NCBI RefSeq assembly: GCF_029960785.1
Contig: NZ_JASBQE010000088.1
Location: 1-52,488, forward strand
Length of the DNA: 52,488 nt
Direction of reading: 5' to 3'
From: Polyangium sp. 15x6
Lineage (GTDB): Bacteria; Myxococcota_A; Polyangia; Polyangiales; Polyangiaceae
Shown: positions 29,748-38,107 of the stretch, piece after piece
Numbering within the stretch: position 1 is the stretch's first letter
Layout of the letters: the number at the start of each line of letters is the position of its first letter
The notes under the pieces: generated by a model
The model's input: the letters and a program-made list of their open reading frames with translations, nothing else
Told to the model about the DNA's origin: nothing
Databases searched by the model: none
Position numbers and translations under genes: made by a program

Positions 29748-29867
29748 CTTACCAGCGCCCGCGCCTCCGAGGCCGCCGTTCCCGTGCTCTCTTTGAAATC
29801 GAGAGATCCGAGCCGATCCCTGGTAAATTCGCCGCCTACAGCGACCAACCCCGAGGACACGGGCCCG

Positions 29868-31448
29868 ATGCGACTCTTGATCACCGCGATTTCTGCGCAG
29901 GAAGGCGCCACGAGCGCGTCCCTTGCGGCTACGGGCGCAGGGCAGCTCAGAAGCCGCCTCGGTCGCGAGGATGCCGCGTTCGAGGTCGTGGAGGCCGATC
30001 CCGGCCGCGACCTGGCCGAGCAGATCGAAGCCTTGCTCGCCGAGCGCGGGCCGAGCTTCCGCGACCCCGTGATGCTCTACGTGGCGTGCCCCGCGCTGCT
30101 CTCCATCGACGGCGAGCTCTTCCTGTCCCTCGATCCGCAGAACCCCACCGTCGGCGACGCGCTCGCGGACGTCGCAGCCGTGCTGCGCGACGGCGCGCCC
30201 GGACCGAAGCTCGTCGTGCTCGAGCTCGTCGACGCGAAGCTCGGCCTCGATCCCACGCGCGCCGAGGTGCTCGTGCGCGCAGCCGAAGCCGCGATCGATC
30301 CGACGGTGAGCGGCATCGAGCTCGTCCTCGGCGCGCGCCCGCGCACGGCCGACGCCGCGGGCCTGCCGCTCGCGCAGGCGATCGTCGCCGAGCTCGACGC
30401 GCTGCCGAACGGGCGGGCCTTGACCTCGCGTGGCCTGTTCGATCGGCTCGCGAGCAAGCTGCGCGAGTCGGTGCCTTGCCTGCACCACGCGCGGGCAAAG
30501 GTGAGCTTCGAGCTCGCCCCTGGCAAACCAGGCCGGCGCGACTCGACCTCGACGATGCCGGCGCCGCGCCTCGACGTGCTGCCGCGCAGCGTGACGCCCG
30601 CGCCGCCGCCCGTGATCCCACCCGCGCCGCCGCCGCCCGCCGTGATGCCGCCGCCGCCCGCCCCGGTGCCAGCGCTGCGCGACGCCGAGGTCTCGTTCGC
30701 GCTGCCGCGCCCGCCGCGCACGTTCCGCCCGCCGCCGCCACCGACCGACGTCGATCTCACCTGGACCGGCGAAAGCGAGGACTGGGGCAGCATCCCGCGT
30801 GTCATCCCGCTCGCGCGTCCGCTCGCCGCGCCACCAGGCGCCTCGCTGCCGCCGCCGCCGCCGATGCCAAGCGGAGGCAGCACGTCGATCCGCGGGACGG
30901 ACGGGCCGATCTCGAGCCCGATCTCAGGCCGCGAGATCTCTCCGTTCGCGCGCTACACCGTCGAAGGCGAGCTGCTCGCGTCGCAGGGCGAAGTGAACGG
31001 CGCGATCACCGCGTTCCGCAAGGCGCTGTCGGTGCTCGGGCCCGGCGGCGATCCGCACTCGCGCGCCGAGATGTACGTGCGCATCGGCGAGCTCCGCTCG
31101 CGGCACGGCCAGCCCGAGGACGCAATCTCGGACTTCGAGAAGGCTCTCGCACTCCGGCCAGGGCACCTCCCCGCACTCGAATCGCTGCTCCAGCTCTGCG
31201 CGTCGGAGCGCGACTGGCGCGGCGTGATGAGCGCCGAGGAACGCCTGATCGCAGCGCTGCCGAGCGACACGCTGCGCTTCGAGCGACTCATCGAGTTCGC
31301 CGCACGCTGGGAAGGCGAAGCAGACAAACCAGCACGCGCACGTCTGCTCTTCGAACGAGCACGCGAGATGCGCCCGCACGATCCGATCGTACGCGAGCAG
31401 ATCCGCCGCCTCACGCTGAAGTCGTTGCCGCCATCGCCGCGGGAGTGA
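29868..31448 (+). CDS. degenerate caspase-like / Pro-rich / TPR protein
   Basis: 526 aa from ATG 29868. The first ~200 residues alternate beta strands and helices as in caspase-like (peptidase C14) domains of myxobacteria (MRLLITAISAQ, DPVMLYVACPA, PKLVVLELVDAKLG, PLAQAIVAELD). The positions expected to hold the catalytic His (after MLYVAC) and Cys (in ELVDAK) are not His or Cys, so it is probably inactive. A Pro-rich linker (about 225-340) leads to TPR-like repeats (about 365-500). Its promoter region is shared with the divergent TIR-TPR gene, suggesting a common process. The caspase-fold call is by pattern only; a pure scaffold protein is the alternative. Confidence 0.6.
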   Translation: MRLLITAISAQEGATSASLAATGAGQLRSRLGREDAAFEVVEADPGRDLAEQIEALLAERGPSFRDPVMLYVACPALLSIDGELFLSLDPQNPTVGDALADVAAVLRDGAPGPKLVVLELVDAKLGLDPTRAEVLVRAAEAAIDPTVSGIELVLGARPRTADAAGLPLAQAIVAELDALPNGRALTSRGLFDRLASKLRESVPCLHHARAKVSFELAPGKPGRRDSTSTMPAPRLDVLPRSVTPAPPPVIPPAPPPPAVMPPPPAPVPALRDAEVSFALPRPPRTFRPPPPPTDVDLTWTGESEDWGSIPRVIPLARPLAAPPGASLPPPPPMPSGGSTSIRGTDGPISSPISGREISPFARYTVEGELLASQGEVNGAITAFRKALSVLGPGGDPHSRAEMYVRIGELRSRHGQPEDAISDFEKALALRPGHLPALESLLQLCASERDWRGVMSAEERLIAALPSDTLRFERLIEFAARWEGEADKPARARLLFERAREMRPHDPIVREQIRRLTLKSLPPSPRE

Positions 31449-31459
31449 GCCCCCAGAAG

Positions 31460-31777
31460 CCGCTGCGCTGGGGCTTTGCCCCAGGCCCCACCGGGGCTAT
31501 CCGCCCCTGGACCCGGACCAGCGCAAGCGCTGGACCCAGGGTCGATGAACTGCGCGATGCGCAGTTCATCGAACAGGCCGAGTCAAGACTGGCGACGACC
31601 CTGCCAACCAAGCCAGCCGCGCTGACCGTTCGACGGGCAACGCTGTCCCTGGTCTTCCAACGGGCCCGTTGGAAGAACTGCGCGGAGCGCAGTTCTTCCA
31701 CCACGAGTCCAGGGCTTGCCCTGGTTCGGGTCGAGGGGCGAACAGCCCCCGCGGGGTCCGGGGCAGCGCCCCGGCGC
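31460..31777 (+). repeat. mirror-hairpin element, copy C
   Basis: CTGGGGCTTTGCCCCAG (31468), GGGGC/GCCCC around TATCC, CCAGCGCAAGCGCTGG, GATGAACTGCGC/GCGCAGTTCATC (loop GAT), core, AACGGGCCCGTT, GGAAGAACTGCGC/GCGCAGTTCTTCC (loop GGA), CCAGGGC/GCCCTGG, GGGGC/GCCCC around GAACA, CCGGGGCAGCGCCCCGG. It lies between convergent genes. Confidence 0.9.
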
Positions 31778-31801
31778 AACACCTCGGCGCGGATGTTCGC
31801 T

Positions 31802-32089
31802 TCAGGCGATCGCTTCGGCCTCGTACATCTTGATCTGCGCGGCGGTCATTGCCTTCTCGCCGCGTAGTCCCTTGTGGTGCTTGCGGAACAGTTCGGAGCG
31901 TGGGTAGGCGAGGAAGGCTTCGCGTGTGGCCCAGCGGGAGACGGCGAGTAGGGCGCCGTCGTCTTGCCAGAGCTCGATGCCGAGGAAACCTTCGAACTGG
32001 TCGAGGTCGTGCGCCGTGTCGCGGAAGGCCCGCTTGATGCGTGAAAGCTCGTGCTCGGGGGCCTGGATGGTGTTGACCACGACGTACAT
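31802..32089 (-). CDS. antibiotic-biosynthesis-monooxygenase (ABM) domain protein
   Basis: 95 aa from ATG 32089, which has GGAGTCACCT upstream; longer upstream frames look non-coding. The pattern MYVVVNTIQAP, FEGFLGIELWQDDG and SRWATREAFLAYPRSEL fits the dimeric ferredoxin-like ABM fold (conserved W and internal hydrophobic strands). Members oxidise quinone-like substrates, degrade haem, or have unknown small-molecule roles. The gene is single, divergent from the DUF3052-OmdA gene (109 bp between starts). Hairpin copy C lies 24 bp beyond its stop. Confidence 0.85.
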   Translation of the reverse strand: MYVVVNTIQAPEHELSRIKRAFRDTAHDLDQFEGFLGIELWQDDGALLAVSRWATREAFLAYPRSELFRKHHKGLRGEKAMTAAQIKMYEAEAIA

Positions 32090-32198
32090 GAGGTGACTCC
32101 TTCGAGGCGGAGCGCGTGTGGCGCGAGCACGGTCGGGGCAAACCGCGTTCCACCCCGGACGCGGAAATGCCGGTAGCATGGGCGCGCGAGCGTTTGCC

Positions 32199-32879
32199 AT
32201 GACCACCTCCCAGAGCTTGCTCTCCAAGAAACTCCAGATCAAACCGAGCACGCGCGTCCTTGTCCTGGGCGCTCCGAACGGCCGCGCGGAGCTGCTCGAA
32301 CCTTTGCCCGAGGGCGCGAGCGTCTCCAGGACGGCGCGTGGGTCGTTTGACGTCGTACTTTTTTTCGTCGAGAAGGTGAAGGAGCTCGAGAAGGGCGGAT
32401 CGAAGGCGATCTCTGCGGTCCGTGATGGCGGCGTCCTCTGGATCGCCTACCCGAAGAAGAGCTCGAAGGTCGAGACGGACCTCACGCGGGACGTCGGCTG
32501 GAACGTCATCGACGAGGCGGGCTGGGGCGGCGTCGCGCAGGTCGCGATCGACGAGACGTGGTCGGCGCTGCGCTTCAAGCCTGAGGCCACCGTCGCGCGC
32601 AAGGCGAACTCGGCTGCGGCGCCGGGCGCGATGAAGAAGAGCGCGGGCGCCTCGAAGAAGGCGGCGCACGTGCCGGCGCCTGCGGATCTGGCGGCGGCGC
32701 TCGCGAAGAGTGGCGCGGCGAGCATCACCTGGGACTCGCTCGCGCCCTCGCATCGCAAGGAGTACGTCGGCTGGATCGAGGAGGCGAAGAAGCCCGAGAC
32801 ACGCGCGCGCCGGATCACGTCGGCGGTCGAGATGCTGGCGGCCGGCGTCAAGGACCGGAACGCCAAGTACGCGCGGTGA
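32199..32879 (+). CDS. DUF3052-like / OmdA (YdeI) fusion protein
   Basis: 226 aa from ATG 32199 (ATG 32178 also possible). Residues about 1-130 (LLSKKLQIKPSTRVLVLGAP, SFDVVLFFV, DGGVLWIAYPKKS, WSALRFKP) fit the DUF3052 fold, a small Rossmann-like domain. After an Ala/Lys linker, the last ~70 residues (APSHRKEYVGWIEEAKKPETRARRI) match the bacteriocin-protection/OmdA domain of YdeI proteins. Neither domain has a firm biochemical role; OmdA has been linked to resistance to polymyxin and bacteriocins in enterobacteria. It converges on the ABC permease gene with a 3-bp gap. Confidence 0.82.
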   Translation: MTTSQSLLSKKLQIKPSTRVLVLGAPNGRAELLEPLPEGASVSRTARGSFDVVLFFVEKVKELEKGGSKAISAVRDGGVLWIAYPKKSSKVETDLTRDVGWNVIDEAGWGGVAQVAIDETWSALRFKPEATVARKANSAAAPGAMKKSAGASKKAAHVPAPADLAAALAKSGAASITWDSLAPSHRKEYVGWIEEAKKPETRARRITSAVEMLAAGVKDRNAKYAR

Positions 32880-32882
32880 GAC

Positions 32883-33659
32883 TCAGCTCTTCTCCGACGG
32901 ATGCCATCGCCGGAGCAAGAGCCAGCCGCCCAGGTTCGTCGCGCCGAACAAACCGAGCCCGAGCGCCGAGGCGCAGAGGACGGCTGCGAAGAGCAGATCG
33001 GTCCGGAGCTGCCGCGGCGCGCTCATGATCAGGATGCCGAGCCCGGGCGTCCCCTCGGCGAAACCCGCCACGAATTCACCCACGATGGCCCCGATCACCG
33101 CGAGCCCGCCCGCGATACGCAGGCCCGTGACGATGCTCGGCAGGGACGAGGGCAAGCTCAAGAGCACGAGCGTGCGGAGCTTGCCCGCGCCGTAGAGGCG
33201 GAAGAGATCACGCAGCGCCGGCTCCACGGATCGCAGCCCGGAGAGCGCGTTCGCCACGACCGGAAACACGCTCACGATGAACGCCGATACGCTGACCGCG
33301 CGCTCGCCCGGCCCGAACCACAGCACGAGCAGCGGCGCGATGGCCACGATCGGGACCGTCTGCAGGAAGACGGCGTACGGGTAGAACGCGCGCTCGAGTA
33401 AGCGCGAGGCGGAGAGCGCGACGGCCACGAGGACCCCGATCACGCCGGACAGCGCGAATCCGAGGAGCGCGCTCTTCGCCGTGGTCAAGGTCGCGAGCGC
33501 CAGCGTCGTCGCGTCGGCGGCGAACGCGGCGGCGATCTGGCTCGGCGGGGGCAGGAGATACACCGGCACCGCGAGGACCCGCACGAGCACCTCCCAGGCG
33601 CCGAGCATGAGCACGAGCGAAAGAACCGGCGGGGCCGCGGCGGCGAGGGACCTTTTCAT
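32883..33659 (-). CDS. ABC transporter permease, SsuC/TauC-like
   Basis: 258 aa with about six transmembrane segments. The cytoplasmic EAA-like loop (LFRLYGAGKLRTLVLLSLPSS, residues split by the Gly hinge) contacts the ATPase. The family is that of nitrate/sulfonate/taurine or pyrimidine-precursor importers. The start ATG (33659) overlaps the stop of the ATPase gene by 4 bp (ATGA), so the two are translationally coupled. No substrate-binding protein gene is in the window, which is unusual for an importer, so the substrate stays open. Confidence 0.92.
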   Translation of the reverse strand: MKRSLAAAAPPVLSLVLMLGAWEVLVRVLAVPVYLLPPPSQIAAAFAADATTLALATLTTAKSALLGFALSGVIGVLVAVALSASRLLERAFYPYAVFLQTVPIVAIAPLLVLWFGPGERAVSVSAFIVSVFPVVANALSGLRSVEPALRDLFRLYGAGKLRTLVLLSLPSSLPSIVTGLRIAGGLAVIGAIVGEFVAGFAEGTPGLGILIMSAPRQLRTDLLFAAVLCASALGLGLFGATNLGGWLLLRRWHPSEKS

Positions 33660-34462
33660 GGCGCCTCTCCGGCGAGCAGCGCGTCCTGGAGCGGGCCGAG
33701 CACGCGGGCGAAGCGGGGATCGCTGCGCAGGGAGGCGTGGCGCTCGCGGGGCAACTCGATCGGGGTGTCGAGCAGGATACGCGCCGGGCGGCGGGAGAAG
33801 ACGATGCAACGCTCGGCGAGGTAGGCGGCCTCGGCGTTCGAATGCGTGACGAAGAGGACGGTCATGCCGAGGTCGAGCCAGAGCGCGCGGAGCTGATCGT
33901 CGAGCCTCTGGCGCGTGAGCTCGTCGAGGGCGGCGAACGGCTCGTCGAGCAGGAGGATGCTCGGGCGCGTGACGAGGGCGCGTGCGAGCGAGACGCGCAT
34001 CTTCATGCCGCCCGAGAGCTCCGCCGGATACCGCGCCGCCGCGTCGCCGAGCCCGACCTGCTGGAGCGCGGCGAGCGCCTGCGCGCGCCGCTCGTCGCGA
34101 GGGACGCCCGACAGCTCGAGCGGCAAGGCCGCGTTGTCGAGCACGTTGCGCCAGGGCAGGAGGTGGGCGTCCTGAAAGACGTAGGCGATGCGCGGCCGCG
34201 CGGCGCCGTCCGGCGAGACGAGCTGAACCGAGCCCCCGTCGGCCTGGTCGAGGCCGGCGACGAGGCGCAGGAGCGTGGACTTGCCGCAACCGGAGGGGCC
34301 GAGCAGGGCGACGAACGTGCCGGCGGCGACGTCGAGGTCGAGCCCGTCGAGCACCACGCCGCTGCCGGCGAAGACGCGCCGCGCGCGCTCGACGACGATC
34401 CGCACGCCGCCCGGAGGGGCCGCCTCCTCTGCGATTCCGGGTTCGAGGACCAGGGCCGTCAT
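33656..34462 (-). CDS. ABC transporter ATP-binding protein, SsuB/TauB-like
   Basis: 268 aa from ATG 34462. Walker A GPSGCGKST (about 57), Q-loop VFQDAHLLPW, signature LSGGM, Walker B ILLLDEPFAALD and the switch His in VTHSN are all intact. The sequence resembles the nitrate/taurine/sulfonate importer subfamily. The start overlaps the glycosyltransferase stop (ATGA), and the stop overlaps the permease start, so the three genes form one translationally coupled operon. It would energise import, although no binding protein is encoded nearby. Confidence 0.94.
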   Translation of the reverse strand: MTALVLEPGIAEEAAPPGGVRIVVERARRVFAGSGVVLDGLDLDVAAGTFVALLGPSGCGKSTLLRLVAGLDQADGGSVQLVSPDGAARPRIAYVFQDAHLLPWRNVLDNAALPLELSGVPRDERRAQALAALQQVGLGDAAARYPAELSGGMKMRVSLARALVTRPSILLLDEPFAALDELTRQRLDDQLRALWLDLGMTVLFVTHSNAEAAYLAERCIVFSRRPARILLDTPIELPRERHASLRSDPRFARVLGPLQDALLAGEAP

Positions 34463-36162
34463 GGGGCGATTTCCCGGTAGACGTCGAATCCGTCGATCGT
34501 CCGGACGAGTGTGTATCGATTCTCGAGGAGCGCCTGGAGCTCCGGGAAGCTCGTGAGCGCGTCGGCCGAGCCCATTCCGTCTCCCGTGACCATGGCGACG
34601 ACGTCGTAATGCTGCACCACGACCGCGGCGGGCGGCTTGCTCCGGAGATCCTCCATGAGAATGCGCCGGTGCTCTTCCTTGGCCCAGGGCACGCGCTGCG
34701 GGATGTCGTAGATGTACCGCGTCGAGGAGGCGCGCTCGGCCATGTCGTAGAGATTCGGCACGAAGCCCCAGACGAAGATGGGGCGATTCGCGGGGACCTC
34801 CTGGCGAAGGAGATTCGCGACCTCGCGCAGCGCCACGATGTTCACGTCGCAGAGGCTGTTCAGCTCGTCGAGCCCGCGCTGGTCGCGGAATCCCTCGGCC
34901 GCGATGGCGAGGCGCTTCTGCGAGCGCACGAGGAACGAGCCGGGGACGTCTTTCGTCGCCGATCGGCCGAACGGGACGAACAGGACGAACAGGACGAAGG
35001 CCGCGAGGCCGAGGGCGCCGCGCGCCCGCGCCCACTGGAAGGCCGCGTGATACCCGAGCGCGGCCGCGAGCGCGGTGAGCGGCCACGTGGCGCCGTAATG
35101 GTACGGGAAGAACTTCCCCTGCATGGCCACGCCGACGAGGTGGATGACCACGATGCCGAGCGCGAGCAGGACGAGCGGGCGCTCCTTCGCGCCGACGCCG
35201 AAGCCGAGCGCGAGGAGCAATCCCACGGTCGGGACGCTGCCGTATTGCTGAAGCCACTCGGTGAACGCGTAATACAGCATCCCCGTGAGGGTCGCGCCGT
35301 GCCAGCCGAGCGCCGTGTAATGGGGCGTGAAGACGAAGAGGACACGGTAGAGGTCCCCGAGCGCGCCGCGCGCGGCGAACCACGCAATGCAGAGCGCGAG
35401 CGGGATCGCCCCGCCCGCCGCGAGGAGGAGCGAGGGGCGGACCAGGTTCCGCGCGGCGACTTTGAGGCGCTCGATCGTGGGCTGTTCGGCGTCCGTATCC
35501 CACCACGCGGGCAGGAGCGCGAGGATCGCGGCGCCGCCCACGAGCGGCGGCTTGAGGAGGAAGGCGAACCCGAAGAGGAACCCGGCGGCGAGATACGAGC
35601 GCGCCTTCGTCGCCGCGTGCGAGGGCAGCCCCGACGGGCCGAGGCCCGGGACGCAGAGCAGCGCGGCGATCGTGAGCATGCCGCCGAACGATTCGGGCTG
35701 CGCCGTGTGCCAGAACTCGAGCTGCGCGTGGATGAAGACGGCGATCGTCGCGGCCACGAGGCCGATGAGGCCGCTGCCCCAGAACCTGCGCGTCAGCCGG
35801 ACCATGCCGAACGACATGAGCGACAGGCCGACGATCTCGAGCACGCGGATGCCCCACTCGGCCGAGCCGAAGAGGAGCCGGGCGAGGGCGTAGATCAGGA
35901 AGATGCCGGGGGGCTTGAAGTCCCAGGCGTCGCGGTAAGGCATGCCGCCTTCGACCACGGCGCGCGCGACGAGGGTGTAGATGCCCTGGTCGCGTCCGTG
36001 GCCGAACGTGAGCATGTCGAGGAACAAGACCGCCATGATCCCGAGGCACAGGGCGACGAGCGCGCGCTCTGCGTGGGTCGCGAGGCGCGTCGGGTTCGCG
36101 GACGCGGGGGGCGGCGTGGCCCGCTCGGGGGCGGCTTCCGGTTCGTCGGCAGCGAGTGTCAC
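34459..36162 (-). CDS. GT-C (ArnT/PMT-like) membrane glycosyltransferase
   Basis: 567 aa from GTG 36162. A hydrophobic protein with about 11-12 transmembrane segments. The first extracytoplasmic loop contains GRDQGIYT and GGMPYRDAWDFKPPG, the acidic catalytic motif and conserved D-x-K-P-P of ArnT/PMT-type transferases that use polyprenyl-phosphate sugars. The C-terminal ~180 residues form a soluble domain (FVWGFVPNLYDMAERASSTRY) typical of these enzymes. It would glycosylate a lipid or protein in the periplasm. The stop overlaps the ABC ATPase start. It follows the PRPP synthetase gene by 51 bp, all on the minus strand. Confidence 0.86.
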   Translation of the reverse strand: MTLAADEPEAAPERATPPPASANPTRLATHAERALVALCLGIMAVLFLDMLTFGHGRDQGIYTLVARAVVEGGMPYRDAWDFKPPGIFLIYALARLLFGSAEWGIRVLEIVGLSLMSFGMVRLTRRFWGSGLIGLVAATIAVFIHAQLEFWHTAQPESFGGMLTIAALLCVPGLGPSGLPSHAATKARSYLAAGFLFGFAFLLKPPLVGGAAILALLPAWWDTDAEQPTIERLKVAARNLVRPSLLLAAGGAIPLALCIAWFAARGALGDLYRVLFVFTPHYTALGWHGATLTGMLYYAFTEWLQQYGSVPTVGLLLALGFGVGAKERPLVLLALGIVVIHLVGVAMQGKFFPYHYGATWPLTALAAALGYHAAFQWARARGALGLAAFVLFVLFVPFGRSATKDVPGSFLVRSQKRLAIAAEGFRDQRGLDELNSLCDVNIVALREVANLLRQEVPANRPIFVWGFVPNLYDMAERASSTRYIYDIPQRVPWAKEEHRRILMEDLRSKPPAAVVVQHYDVVAMVTGDGMGSADALTSFPELQALLENRYTLVRTIDGFDVYREIAP

Positions 36163-36213
36163 CGGAGCGACGTTCTAGTCGGAACCGGCGGAGGCTCCAA
36201 CCAATTTGGGCCG

Positions 36214-37140
36214 TCAGATGCGGTACGTCCGCTCGATCGCGCGGACGAAGAGCGGCGCGACGGACTCGATGGCGGAGGGCGCGAGCTGCTGGCTGCCGGG
36301 GTGCGAGTCGGTGCCGAGGATGTGCTCGAACATGCCGCTCGCGCGGAGTTTTTCGAGCGCGCCGGCCGGCAGGACGAGGTGGCTCGCGACGGCGTGGCAG
36401 CGCGTGGCGCCGGCCGCGAGGTAGGCCGCGGCGGCCTGGATGAGCGAGGATCCCGTGCGGATCATGTCGTCGTAGATGACGACCTCGCGGCCGCGGACGT
36501 CGGCGTTGACGCCGGTGACGGCGAGCTTGCCGGTCTCGGGATCGCGGCGTTTGTAGACGAACGCGGGCTCGACATCGAGGTCGCGCGCGAGGCTCTGGAC
36601 CCACTTGGCGCGGCCGGCGTCGGTGGCGCCGAGCAGGTACGAGCGGCCGTCCATCGTGCGCTGGATGAGCTTCGTGACGAGGGACGCGCCGTAGAGGTGG
36701 TGCGTGACGTGGCTGTCGCCGAAGTAGTAGGGGATGCCGTCGGTGTGGAGGTCGAAGAGGTAGACGCGCGTGCCGCCCTCGCAGGGGGGGATGGCCGAGA
36801 CGAGGCGGGCGCGGGTCTTGGCCGTGACGACCTCGCCGGGCAGGACGGCGCGCTCCATGGTGGCGTAGCCGAAATACGGCATGACGATGGAGAGGGAGCG
36901 GGCGCCGCCGGTGCTGATGGCGCAGCCGAGGTCGTAGAGCTCGAGCCAGTCGAGGTCGGTGGGGGTGCCGCCGAGCAGCACGACGTCGCGGCCCCACGGG
37001 TCCTCGGCGACGCGGAGGTACCGCTCGCCGTCGGGGAAGGTCTTGTGCACGATCTCGCCGCGATCGAGCTCGCCTGCCGCGAGGAAACGGGGCTCGAGGT
37101 AGGCGTACGAGGAGATCGTGAAGAGGAGCTTTCTTGCCAT
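36214..37140 (-). CDS. prs: ribose-phosphate pyrophosphokinase (PRPP synthetase)-like
   Basis: 308 aa from ATG 37140, preceded by GAGGAG (an ATG at 37164 is possible). The motif FPDGERYLRV, the ribose-phosphate/metal site DLHTDGIPYYFG and the PRPP-binding loop VVIYDDMIRTGSSL match PRPP synthetases, which make 5-phosphoribosyl diphosphate from ribose-5-phosphate and ATP. The canonical DLHxxQIQGFF is altered (GIPYYF), so this may be a second, divergent paralogue. PRPP feeds decaprenyl-phosphoribose among other pathways, and the GT-C enzyme encoded next might use such a lipid-linked sugar (inference). Confidence 0.85.
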   Translation of the reverse strand: MARKLLFTISSYAYLEPRFLAAGELDRGEIVHKTFPDGERYLRVAEDPWGRDVVLLGGTPTDLDWLELYDLGCAISTGGARSLSIVMPYFGYATMERAVLPGEVVTAKTRARLVSAIPPCEGGTRVYLFDLHTDGIPYYFGDSHVTHHLYGASLVTKLIQRTMDGRSYLLGATDAGRAKWVQSLARDLDVEPAFVYKRRDPETGKLAVTGVNADVRGREVVIYDDMIRTGSSLIQAAAAYLAAGATRCHAVASHLVLPAGALEKLRASGMFEHILGTDSHPGSQQLAPSAIESVAPLFVRAIERTYRI

Positions 37141-37199
37141 GGAACCCGGGTTCTCCTCGCCCATCTTGGCGCCGTTGTCACGTCTCGAAGGAGGAGTTC

Positions 37200-37709
37200 A
37201 TGAGAAAAATCGCGTTGCTCGGCCCGGTCGCGTCCGCCCTCGTCACGCTCGTCACGCTGATCTTCGTCCCCGGCGTAGCGCGCGCGGACGAGCCCGCGCC
37301 GGCGGGCTGGGATGGACGGTTCGTCGTGGGGATGAGCGCGCTCGGTGTGTCGGCGGTGTCGCTTGGGTTCGGGATTCTGTCGACGTATCAGGTGCACGAG
37401 GCGAACGAGGCGATTCGAACGAGCGTGTTCGCGGCGCAGTTCACGCAGGAGCAAAACGTGTGCGTGGCGGCGGAGACGTCGGCGGATCCGGGGGCGGGGG
37501 TCATCCGGGAGACGTGTGCGCGGGGGAATACGTACAACACGCTGCAATACGTGATGTATGGGCTGCACGTGGGGGCGGCGCTTGCGGGGACTTATTTGGT
37601 CGCGACGAGCGTGATGGCGGCGGAGAAGAAGGGGGCGGGGAGGGGGATCGCGGTGGTGCCGGTGGTTTCGGCGGGGTTTGGCGGGGTGGTGGTGCGGGGG
37701 GCTTTTTGA
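37200..37709 (+). CDS. membrane protein of unknown function
   Basis: 169 aa from ATG 37200, preceded by GGAGGA. An N-terminal signal-like segment (MRKIALLGPVASALVTLV...ARADE) is followed by two transmembrane segments (about 45-66 and 118-140). A hydrophilic loop with two Cys lies between them. The C-terminus is Gly/Val-rich and ends in Phe. No domain recognised. Divergent from the PRPP synthetase gene; the 59-bp gap holds only the ribosome-binding sites. Confidence 0.7.
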   Translation: MRKIALLGPVASALVTLVTLIFVPGVARADEPAPAGWDGRFVVGMSALGVSAVSLGFGILSTYQVHEANEAIRTSVFAAQFTQEQNVCVAAETSADPGAGVIRETCARGNTYNTLQYVMYGLHVGAALAGTYLVATSVMAAEKKGAGRGIAVVPVVSAGFGGVVVRGAF

Positions 37710-37712
37710 GGG

Positions 37713-38084
37713 TCAGCGGATGGGGCGGAGGTGGTCGTAGCTGCTGTCGAGGGGCTTGTAGGTCGCCACGAGCGTGGCCGACAGGTTCTCCGGGTTGATG
37801 TCCTTCACGCAGTAGTACGTCTGGTCGAGGCGAACGCAGTCACCCTCCAAGATCGTGGAAGCCGGGGGCTCGAAGCCCTTGCCCCACCAATTCGGGGCCG
37901 ATTCGGGTACACCACAGGCCCATGCCATCCACGCAGAGTCCGGCTTGATGGTGACGCTGCGTAGCCAGACATTGCAACCATTCACGCGCGTGGACTTATC
38001 GAGTTCGACCGTAACCTCGGAGGGCTCGCCGCGCCCGCACGAAGCGAGCGCGAGGGCCACGAACATGTAGAGAAAGCTTCGCAT
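37713..38084 (-). CDS. small lipoprotein, tandem paralogue 2
   Basis: 123 aa with a lipobox ending ALASC (Cys 16), then EPSEVTVELDK and a C-terminal YKPLDSSYDHLRPIR. By eye about three quarters of residues match the upstream gene at 38108-38479, with blocks such as GVPESAPNWWG and LEGDCVRLDQTYYCV conserved. Four Cys outside the lipobox are conserved and probably pair. It lies 23 bp after its paralogue on the same strand. Function unknown. Confidence 0.8.
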   Translation of the reverse strand: MRSFLYMFVALALASCGRGEPSEVTVELDKSTRVNGCNVWLRSVTIKPDSAWMAWACGVPESAPNWWGKGFEPPASTILEGDCVRLDQTYYCVKDINPENLSATLVATYKPLDSSYDHLRPIR

Positions 38085-38107
38085 GGCTCCTCGGTTGCGG
38101 CAGGACG

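Noticed and set aside
33982-37203. 1073-codon plus-strand frame
   Set aside because: Antisense to the ABC, GT-C and PRPP synthetase genes, which all have clear motifs and overlapping starts and stops.
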